A DNA stretch of 18,892 nt, from the NCBI GenBank assembly GCA_000433875.1, contig HF993319.1, positions 16,361 to 35,252 on the forward strand. The letters run 5' to 3'. The notes under the pieces were generated by a model that saw only the letters and a list, made by a program, of their open reading frames with translations, had not been told where the DNA came from and did not search any database. This stretch comes from Firmicutes bacterium CAG:884 (GTDB lineage Bacteria; Bacillota_I; Bacilli_A; RF39; UBA660). The translations under genes were made by a program, and so were the position numbers. Position 1 is the first letter of the stretch. Each line of letters begins with the position of its first letter. This document shows positions 12,653 to 18,892 of the stretch, piece by piece.

Positions 12653-15213
12653 TGGATTTTAAAGAGGAAAAATTACCGATTTATAATGATACTTTAGTAT
12701 TTAATGATTTAATGAATAGGGGTTTTTATAATGTTTTAAATTACTCTGATTTAAGTGATGATTATATTTTAGATAATATCAATTTTATTATTAAAATAAT
12801 AAGAAATGGTCAGTATATTTTATCCTCTAATTCTCCTAAAAATATAAAAAACAATTATTTGTTTTATATTGCTTCTTTTGATGCTGGTAATATTAATCCT
12901 TTATTCTTTTATAGGGGGAATATTAAAGATTTAGATGATTATTTTAAAAAAAATCCTAGTTTAATGGAAAATATTATAGATATTTATAATAATAAGTTTA
13001 AATTGAAGAAAATAATTGATTTTAATAGTTATATTAGTGTTTTATATTTTGGTTTACTTAATAAAAAAATAGTTGATGGTTTAATTGATATAAGAAATTG
13101 TACTTGTTTAGATAAAATAATTCCATATTTAAATGGTGAATCAATTAAAAAAATGTATGGACAAAATGTATTTGATTTTACTAGTAGATATGGTTATCAT
13201 ATTATATTGAATGGCAAATATAAGTATATAAGTAAATTATCTAGTTTACAACTTAATAAGTTTTATAGTGTTTTTGAATTAAGAAATGGTCATGTGCAAA
13301 ACCTGACTAATTTATATAATGCTTTAGTAGAGTATAATTTTGTTTATAAAGCTAGTGATGATATATTAAATGGTCAATCTTTTAGTTTGATAAAAAAAGA
13401 TAATATTGATTATGTTTATGCACTTGTTTTTGAGATTTCTAAATATTTAAGTAAAGATGATAAAGAAAAAATTATATCAGAATATGGCTCTGATATATAT
13501 AAGTTATTTGATAAATACATGAATTTGTATGGATCTAATAATTATAAAGAATTTAATAAATATAGTTCAATTATAAGAAATATATGTAGTCTTGGTTATA
13601 ATAGAAAAAGGGAAGAATTTATTTTATCAAAAAATAATTTAGAAAATGGATTTCCTTTTGATATTGAATTAAGTCCTAAAATGAGAAGAATAATTAATAA
13701 GAAAAAATTAATGCAAAAAACTTGTTTAGATATTGCTTATGATATGAAAAAACTAAATAAATTAAAAGAATATTTAGTTAATAAAGGCTATATAAATAAT
13801 GATTTTGATACTAATATTTTATTCGCTCTTTTAACTGATGGTGTTAAAAGTGTTAAATTAATTGAATTTGATATTGATATTAATTATTTAATGGGAAAGA
13901 TATTAAATTATGTTAGTTTATCTATTGATAATGCTTTAATTGATGATTCTGTACCATTTGAAGAATATAAAAATTTACCTTTAAATGATGATTGCTTTGT
14001 TGTAAAATCAGATATAAAAGAAATTGTTAATAAAATTGATTTAGAGAATTTTTTTGAAAATGTTATTAATAATGAGGAAAAATATGATTTGTTTAAAAAA
14101 TATATTGATAAATATGATATTCTTTATTTTGTTGATGCATTAAAATTAACTGATGTATCCTATTCAGGTAATATGAGTTATAGTATAGGAAATATTATTA
14201 GTTTGATTGATAATTTTGCTGATGTTTCAAATAATTTGCACAAAAATGTTTATGGTAATTTGTTTGATATGTTAAAGAATGCTTTTTTAATTTCAAATCC
14301 ATTATATAAGTATGAAAGAATATTTGGTAAAGCAAATAAATGGATTATTAATGATCCATCTCCGCATTCTAGTTTAATAAGTCCTAAAGAGAAAATTGAT
14401 GAATGTATTGATATTTATAAAAATATGCTTGCTAGAGAGTTTGTAAGCGTTCCTGTCTATGAAATGAAATGTGATGGGTTAACTATAACAAACAATAACT
14501 TTTATGATGAAAATATTTTAGTTACTGGTGAAAAATTGGGCTCTTGTTTAAGAGCAGGTGGATCACTTGATGATTTATTTAAGTATACTTTACTTTCACC
14601 GAATGGTTTTAATATAGTTATTAAAGATACTGAATTAATAAGTAGAATTGCTGGTGTATGTTTAGGAAATACAATATTTTTAAATGAATTAAGAGAGGAT
14701 GTTAATTCTAAATATGATAACGAATATTTGTTTAAAATTTTAAAAAAATATATTTTATCTTTAGTTAAAGAATCTTATAAAAATGGTCATATAATTGAAC
14801 AGGTTTTTATACCTTGGGGAATGCAAGGAACAAGAAATATTAAAGATAATATTGTTAAAAGTGATATGTTTTTAGATTTAAAAATTGGCAAATATGGTTT
14901 TAAGATGGATTATGAAGATAGTGCGATTTTATTATATGGAGATAGTATTAAATCAATAAAAACAAATTATTCTTATTATAATATACCAAGGTTTAAAACT
15001 TTAAGTGGCGAGGAAAGTATTAAAAGAATAAATATGCTAAGATGTTTATATAATAATGAATGGGATTATATTCCTAAATTTGATTATTCTGTTTGTTCCA
15101 ATAACTGGTATGTTTATGTTATAAATGGTAAGGTTTCTTCTTATATATATGGTAATAATAATGAAGAATATGAAAATACAAAAGGACTAATAAGTATTAA
15201 AAAAAGTATTTGA
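12652..15213 (+). CDS. Very large protein of unknown function, paralogue 2
   Basis: The 853-residue protein is homologous to its upstream neighbour: GFPFDIELS (about 333), SVPFEEY, NIISLIDNF (about 513), SPNGFNIVIKD and CLGNTIFLNELR (about 650-680), then NNWYVYVINGKV near the end. It also has GEKLGSCLRAGGSLDDLFKY (about 625-644), a Cys-containing motif lacking in paralogue 1 that could mark a ligand or active site. The N-terminal half is helical and Asn/Lys-rich with SPKNIKNNYLFYIASFD-like units. No signal peptide or membrane segment is seen. ATG 12652 shares its A with the preceding TAA, so translation is coupled and the products may act together. The function is not recognised. Confidence 0.85.
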   Translation: MDFKEEKLPIYNDTLVFNDLMNRGFYNVLNYSDLSDDYILDNINFIIKIIRNGQYILSSNSPKNIKNNYLFYIASFDAGNINPLFFYRGNIKDLDDYFKKNPSLMENIIDIYNNKFKLKKIIDFNSYISVLYFGLLNKKIVDGLIDIRNCTCLDKIIPYLNGESIKKMYGQNVFDFTSRYGYHIILNGKYKYISKLSSLQLNKFYSVFELRNGHVQNLTNLYNALVEYNFVYKASDDILNGQSFSLIKKDNIDYVYALVFEISKYLSKDDKEKIISEYGSDIYKLFDKYMNLYGSNNYKEFNKYSSIIRNICSLGYNRKREEFILSKNNLENGFPFDIELSPKMRRIINKKKLMQKTCLDIAYDMKKLNKLKEYLVNKGYINNDFDTNILFALLTDGVKSVKLIEFDIDINYLMGKILNYVSLSIDNALIDDSVPFEEYKNLPLNDDCFVVKSDIKEIVNKIDLENFFENVINNEEKYDLFKKYIDKYDILYFVDALKLTDVSYSGNMSYSIGNIISLIDNFADVSNNLHKNVYGNLFDMLKNAFLISNPLYKYERIFGKANKWIINDPSPHSSLISPKEKIDECIDIYKNMLAREFVSVPVYEMKCDGLTITNNNFYDENILVTGEKLGSCLRAGGSLDDLFKYTLLSPNGFNIVIKDTELISRIAGVCLGNTIFLNELREDVNSKYDNEYLFKILKKYILSLVKESYKNGHIIEQVFIPWGMQGTRNIKDNIVKSDMFLDLKIGKYGFKMDYEDSAILLYGDSIKSIKTNYSYYNIPRFKTLSGEESIKRINMLRCLYNNEWDYIPKFDYSVCSNNWYVYVINGKVSSYIYGNNNEEYENTKGLISIKKSI

Positions 15214-15237
15214 CTATTTTAAGAAGCGTGCTATAAT
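15210..15237 (+). promoter_or_regulatory. Promoter of the alaS T-box transcript
   Basis: TTGACT (15210-15215), 16 bp, TATAAT (15232-15237) with an extended -10 (TGC). The -35 box contains the stop codon of the upstream gene. Confidence 0.85.
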
Positions 15238-15243
15238 ATTATC

Positions 15244-15438
15244 AAAGCGATGAACGAGATTTTATAATACTATTGTTTAAAGAGAGTTTACTTATGGTGA
15301 GATGTAAACAACTTATGGTATTATATATGCTACTCGGGAGCTAAGTAATTAAAGTTACTTCGGTCAATTGATCGTTATGTTATTAAGTTAAATAAAGGAT
15401 GGTACCGTCTATATAGACTCCTTGTACTATCCTTTTTT
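15244..15438 (+). promoter_or_regulatory. Alanine T-box leader with terminator
   Basis: Stem I is visible: CGAG (15255-15258) with CTCG (15333-15336), then ATAATAC (15264-15270) with GTATTAT (15318-15324), then GTTTAC (15286-15291) with GTAAAC (15304-15309). The specifier loop between the first two helices carries GCT (15329-15331), an alanine codon, followed by A. A further hairpin is AAGTAA with TTACTT (15343-15360). The T-box core AAAGGATGGTACCG spans 15394-15407; its TGGT can pair with the ACCA end of uncharged tRNA-Ala. The competing terminator pairs GGATGGTAC (15397-15405) with GTACTATCC (15424-15432) before six T. Uncharged tRNA-Ala should therefore turn on alaS. Confidence 0.93.
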
Positions 15439-15450
15439 GTGGAGGTATTT

Positions 15451-17193
15451 ATGAATTTAAAAGATATGTATATTAATTTTTTTGTTAGCAAAGGACATGT
15501 TCAAATTCCTAGTAGTCCAGTTGTTCCAGAAAATGATCCATCAGTATTATTTAATACTGCAGGTATGCAACCGCTTATTCCTTATTTAATGGGAGAAGCG
15601 CATCCTTGTGGAACAAGACTTTGTGATTATCAAAAATGTATTAGAACTAATGATTTAGATAATATTGGTGATACTTATCATCATACATTTTTTGAAATGC
15701 TTGGTAATTGGAGTTTAGGCGATTATTTTAAAAAGGAGGCTATAAGCTGGAGTTTTGAGTTTTTGACAAAGATTTTAAATATTCCTGTTAATAGACTTGC
15801 TGTTACAGTATTTGCTGGAAATGATGTAGTTCCTTTTGATGAAGAAACATATAATTTATGGAGATCTTTAGGAATTCCTGATGAAAGAATAGCGCGTACT
15901 AGTGATGATAATTTTTGGATTGCTGGAGAAACTGGTCCTTGTGGTCCAGATACAGAAATGTTTTACTTTAGATCTAATGATGAAATTCCAGAAAAGTTCG
16001 ATCCAGAAGATGATAGATGGGTTGAAATATGGAATGATGTATTTATGCAATACTATAAAGATAAAAATGGCAACATAAGTGAACTTCCTAAGAAAAATGT
16101 TGATACTGGCATGGGACTTGAACGTGTTGTTGCTGTTCTTGAAGGCGTTAATGATAACTATAAATCTAGTGTATGGAAAGATGTAATTGAAGTTATTGAG
16201 AAGATTGCTGGCAAGAGTTACGAAGGTAATGAAAAAGCGATGAGAATTATAGCTGACCATATAAGAACTTCAGTATTTATAGCTGCTGATAAATCAGGAA
16301 TAAAGCCAAGTAATACTGATCAAGGCTATATTCTTAGAAGATTAATTAGAAGAGCAATTAGATATGCTAAAACACTTGGTATTGATATTAATAGTAATTT
16401 TGAAGAAATAATTGCTTTAAAAATTATTGATAAATATGATAAATATTATAGTGAATTAATTCAAAATAAAGATGTTGTACTTGATGTTTTAAAGAATGAA
16501 AAGATTAAGTTTTGTAGAACTTTGGAAAAAGGTTTGAAAGAGTTTGAAAAAGTTGCAAGTAAGGGTGTTGATATTGATGGTATCACTGCTTTCCACTTAT
16601 TTGATACATATGGATTTCCTCTTGAATTAACAGTTGAACTTGCTTTGGAAAAGGGTTTAAAAGTTGATGAAGAAGGATTCAAAAATAAGTTTAAGGAACA
16701 TCAAGAATTATCGAGAACAGCTAGTAGTGGTAAATTTAAAGGTGGACTTGCTAGTGATGGTGAGATTGAAATTAAATATCATACTGCTACTCACTTACTA
16801 AATGCTGCTTTAAAAGTAGTTGTAAGTAAAGATTGTCATCAAAAAGGCTCTAATATAACTAGTGAAAGAATGCGTTTTGATTTTAGTTGCGATCATAAAT
16901 TAACTGATGAAGAAAAAGAGAAAGTAGAAAACTTAGTTAATGAATGGATTAATGAAGGTCTTGATGTAACTGTTCGCGAAATGAAAAAAGAAGATGCTAT
17001 AAAAAGTGGTGCTGAATGTATGTTTATTGAAAAATATCCTGATATTGTAACTGTTTATAATATTGGAAATGTATCAAGTGAATTATGTGGTGGTCCACAT
17101 GTTAAAAATACAAAAGAATTAGGTCACTTTAGAATCTTAAAAGAAGAAGCAAGTAGTGCTGGTATAAGAAGAATTAAAGCTGTTTTAGAATAA
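15451..17193 (+). CDS. alaS: Alanine--tRNA ligase, compact form
   Basis: AlaRS charges tRNA-Ala with alanine. From ATG 15451 (GGAGG 6 nt upstream; the in-frame GTG at 15439 overlaps the terminator end) the protein has 580 residues, against about 870 usually. The class II core is complete: FNTAGMQPLIPY, QKCIRTNDLDNIG, HHTFFEMLGNWS, NVDTGMGLERV, then the tRNA-recognition helices. GLASDGEIEIKYHTATH joins almost directly to the editing domain, whose zinc ligands are intact (H444, H448, C546, H550). The beta-barrel linker between these domains is nearly absent, and the protein stops at SAGIRRIKAVLE, so the C-Ala domain is missing. No frameshift is seen; both deletions look like natural streamlining. 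Confidence 0.93.
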   Translation: MNLKDMYINFFVSKGHVQIPSSPVVPENDPSVLFNTAGMQPLIPYLMGEAHPCGTRLCDYQKCIRTNDLDNIGDTYHHTFFEMLGNWSLGDYFKKEAISWSFEFLTKILNIPVNRLAVTVFAGNDVVPFDEETYNLWRSLGIPDERIARTSDDNFWIAGETGPCGPDTEMFYFRSNDEIPEKFDPEDDRWVEIWNDVFMQYYKDKNGNISELPKKNVDTGMGLERVVAVLEGVNDNYKSSVWKDVIEVIEKIAGKSYEGNEKAMRIIADHIRTSVFIAADKSGIKPSNTDQGYILRRLIRRAIRYAKTLGIDINSNFEEIIALKIIDKYDKYYSELIQNKDVVLDVLKNEKIKFCRTLEKGLKEFEKVASKGVDIDGITAFHLFDTYGFPLELTVELALEKGLKVDEEGFKNKFKEHQELSRTASSGKFKGGLASDGEIEIKYHTATHLLNAALKVVVSKDCHQKGSNITSERMRFDFSCDHKLTDEEKEKVENLVNEWINEGLDVTVREMKKEDAIKSGAECMFIEKYPDIVTVYNIGNVSSELCGGPHVKNTKELGHFRILKEEASSAGIRRIKAVLE

Positions 17194-17229
17194 AACAAAT
17201 AACATATATTTTTAATAGAGGTGTTTCTT

Positions 17230-17865
17230 TTGAAAAAAATATATGTTTTTTTGTTTTGTTTATTTTTTTTATTTGTATTTTGTGTTAAATCAAAAAATAA
17301 TTTACTTTCTGGGAAAATAATATATTTAGATGCTGGTCATGGTGGGATTGATGGTGGTTCAAAATATAAAGATATTAATGAAGATAGTATTAATTTATCA
17401 ATTGTTTATACTTTAAAAGAAGAAATGGAAAAAGAAGGCGCAACTGTATATTTAACAAGATCAGGTGATTATGATTTAGCTAGTACAACCCATTATAGGA
17501 AAAGAAGTGATTTAGGTAATCGTGCTAGAATGATTAACAATTCTAATTGTGATTTATATTTATCAATTCATTTGAATTCTTCTTTGAATAGTACTTGGAA
17601 TGGTGCTCAAGTATTTTATGATGACATTAATCCTAAAAATAAAGAACTTGCTAACTTGTTACAAACTGAACTTGGAAATAAAAAAGCTGTTTTAGCAAAT
17701 GATTATTATATGTATAGTAGAATTAGGAAACCTGGTGTTTTATTGGAACTTGGTTTTATAAGTAATTATAATGATAGAAATAATTTACAAAATAAAGAGT
17801 ATCAAATTCATATTTCTGCAAATATTATAAAAGGAATTGTAAAATTTTTTAGAAACAATTATTAA
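17230..17865 (+). CDS. cwlD: N-acetylmuramoyl-L-alanine amidase, CwlD-like
   Basis: Amidase_3 zinc enzymes cut the bond between muramic acid and the stem peptide of peptidoglycan. The product has 211 residues from TTG 17230, chosen because GAGGTG sits 7 nt upstream and the protein then begins KKIYVFLFC, a normal signal sequence or N-terminal anchor; a GTG at 17221 overlaps the ribosome site. Zinc and catalytic residues are in place: DAGHGGIDGG (His 37), NEDSINL (Glu 51), LSIHLNSS (His 114) and LLELGFIS (Glu 173). Size and pattern fit CwlD, which in spore formers helps make cortex muramic lactam; with no sporulation genes in view, a general wall-hydrolase role is equally possible. It follows alaS by 36 bp with no clear terminator between. 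Confidence 0.82.
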   Translation: MKKIYVFLFCLFFLFVFCVKSKNNLLSGKIIYLDAGHGGIDGGSKYKDINEDSINLSIVYTLKEEMEKEGATVYLTRSGDYDLASTTHYRKRSDLGNRARMINNSNCDLYLSIHLNSSLNSTWNGAQVFYDDINPKNKELANLLQTELGNKKAVLANDYYMYSRIRKPGVLLELGFISNYNDRNNLQNKEYQIHISANIIKGIVKFFRNNY

Positions 17866-17868
17866 TTA

Positions 17869-17897
17869 TTGACTTTTATTTTTCTTTGGGGTAAAAT
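17869..17897 (+). promoter_or_regulatory. Promoter of the TasA-like genes
   Basis: TTGACT (17869-17874), 17 bp, TAAAAT (17892-17897), beginning right after the amidase stop. A 37-nt leader with GGGAGG follows. Confidence 0.7.
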
Positions 17898-17940
17898 TAT
17901 ATTGTATGGTAGAGGTGCATACAGTACGGGAGGTTATACA

Positions 17941-18453
17941 ATGAAGAAAAAAAGTCTACTTATAGGTTTTATTGCTTTGGTTCTTATTTGTGGTATAACT
18001 TATGCTGCTTATGTTCAACAATCTGTTGCTAAAGGAACTTCTATTGTTGCTAAATGGCGATTTAAAGCTAATGGTGAAAAAAGTAATTTCAACATTGATT
18101 TAACAAGGTCAGCTTCTAAACTTTACAATGGTAAAATTGGTCCTGGTTCTTCTGGATCGTTTGACATTGATTTAGATGGGACAGGCAGTCAAGTTGATAT
18201 TGATTATGTTATATCATTTAGTAATTTAGAAAATGTTCCTAAAAATATGGTTTTTTATGCAGATGCTAATAGGACAAAAAATGTTAATTTAGAGTCTTAT
18301 AAAATTAATGGAACTATTACTTATGGCGCCAATATGAAGAAAAAATATACGATATATTGGAACTGGCCTACTAATGGTAGTGGTGATAATAGCGATGCAG
18401 GAAAAACAATGGTTTTTGATGTAATTGTTGATGCTGTACAAAAAACAAATTAA
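17941..18453 (+). CDS. TasA/camelysin-like secreted protein 1
   Basis: The 170-residue protein begins MKKKSLLIGFIALVLICGIT, continues YAAYVQQSVAKGT and then VAKWRFKANG. A short basic start, one hydrophobic helix and a small-residue end followed by an Ala-Lys-Trp strand are the pattern of SipW-dependent signal peptides in TasA and camelysin relatives. The mature part is beta-rich with Gly/Ser/Asp turns (GPGSSGSFDIDLDGTGSQVDIDYVISF) and no cysteines. TasA proteins form fibres in the biofilm matrix; the role here is inferred. ATG 17941 is chosen for its GGGAGG site; the longer frame from 17869 starts in the promoter. It is paired with a second homologue downstream. Confidence 0.75.
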   Translation: MKKKSLLIGFIALVLICGITYAAYVQQSVAKGTSIVAKWRFKANGEKSNFNIDLTRSASKLYNGKIGPGSSGSFDIDLDGTGSQVDIDYVISFSNLENVPKNMVFYADANRTKNVNLESYKINGTITYGANMKKKYTIYWNWPTNGSGDNSDAGKTMVFDVIVDAVQKTN

Positions 18454-18456
18454 GGT

Positions 18457-18480
18457 GAAAAATTGAATATTTCAATTTTC
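18457..18480 (+). other. Intergenic hairpin between the TasA-like genes
   Basis: GAAAAATTGAA and TTCAATTTTC form a 10-bp stem with one bulged A and a TAT loop. No T-run follows, so it is more likely an mRNA processing or stability element, or a weak attenuator, than a full terminator. Confidence 0.4.
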
Positions 18481-18510
18481 ATATATAAGATTATAGGAAG
18501 GAAGAAAAAA

Positions 18511-18892
18511 ATGAAAAAAGATCAATTAAAGGTATTTATAGTTGCTTGTTTAGTTATTACTGTTTGTGCTTTCGGATATGTAACTTATGCGTTCTATCAA
18601 TCACAATTTTCAGGTACTGCAGGTGCTACATTAGCAGCTAAGTGGGATTTTGATTTCCTAGGAAAAGATGCTGGAGAATTTCAATCTTTAAAAGGTGGTA
18701 CTTATACAATTAATTTAGGTAATTCTTGTACTAATTGTGCAAACACTGGTACTGAAGAAGCTCCTGTTTATAAATTACAACCTGGTTCAAAAGGAAGATT
18801 CTCTGTAAAAGTTAATGCATCTACTAGTAAGGTAAAAACTACTGCAAAAGTTACTATGTATAGTCTTAGCATGGGTGGCAGCGATACTTTCC
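18511..18892 (+). CDS. TasA/camelysin-like secreted protein 2, 3' end outside the window
   Basis: The frame is open from ATG 18511 to the window edge (127 codons seen), with GGAAGGA upstream. It starts MKKDQLKVFIVACLVITVCA, then GYVTYAFYQSQFSGT and LAAKWDFDF, sharing with the previous protein the signal-peptide layout and the AKW strand that follows. A CTNC pair (in NSCTNCANTG) may form a disulphide or bind metal; the first homologue has no cysteines in its mature part. PGSKGRFSVKVNAS parallels PGSSGSFDIDLDG of the neighbour, so the two are tandem paralogues. A SipW-type signal peptidase gene might lie beyond the window, but none is visible here. Confidence 0.75.
   Translation, partial: MKKDQLKVFIVACLVITVCAFGYVTYAFYQSQFSGTAGATLAAKWDFDFLGKDAGEFQSLKGGTYTINLGNSCTNCANTGTEEAPVYKLQPGSKGRFSVKVNASTSKVKTTAKVTMYSLSMGGSDTF

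Noticed and set aside
15868..16682. Minus-strand ORFs inside alaS
   Set aside because: They lie wholly within conserved AlaRS sequence and have no supporting start signals.
1..18892. CRISPR arrays, tRNA or rRNA genes, insertion sequences
   Set aside because: No regularly spaced repeats, cloverleaf-like sequences, rRNA motifs, transposase frames or terminal inverted repeats were seen.

Overview
The window is about three-quarters A+T and is packed with Firmicutes-type operons: rpsF-ssb-rpsR, a truA-rplM-rpsI block, an L13 leader, a T-box and TasA-like secreted proteins. TGA is a normal stop (for example the genes ending at 4097 and 5213), so this is not a Mycoplasma/Spiroplasma code. The best guess is an uncultured, host-associated, low-GC member of the Bacilli (RF39 or Erysipelotrichia-like). 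That placement rests on gene order and composition, not on a database match.

Layout. 1-2270: remains of a diversity-generating retroelement (DGR). It has a target protein gene open at the left edge with a C-terminal variable repeat (VR, 1156-1266), an AAT-rich template repeat (TR, 1423-1536) and a reverse transcriptase reduced to a pseudogene (1677-2163). 2298-3366: consensus promoter, an S6:S18-type leader, rpsF-ssb-rpsR and a terminator. 3411-5935: three overlapping genes at the place where Firmicutes carry ecfA1-ecfA2-ecfT, followed by truA. The three still look like ECF transporter parts, but both ATPase-like proteins have lost their catalytic motifs. 5963-6971: consensus promoter, L13 leader with a possible kissing loop, rplM-rpsI, terminator. 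7024-8714: small unknown protein, an RlmI-like methyltransferase and an RluA-like pseudouridine synthase. 8711-9451 (minus): a GufA-type ZIP metal transporter. 9452-9832: a non-coding stretch with a probable structured RNA on the minus strand. 9833-15213: two very large adjacent paralogues of unknown function. 15210-17193: promoter, alanine T-box and an unusually short alaS. 17230-18892: a CwlD-like amidase and two TasA/camelysin-like secreted proteins, the last cut by the window edge.

Much of the window is translation machinery with its classic RNA regulators: S6:S18, L13 and the T-box. The accessory signals are the fossil DGR, the catalytically dead ECF module kept without stop codons, the compact AlaRS, the giant paralogue pair and the unassigned small RNA.
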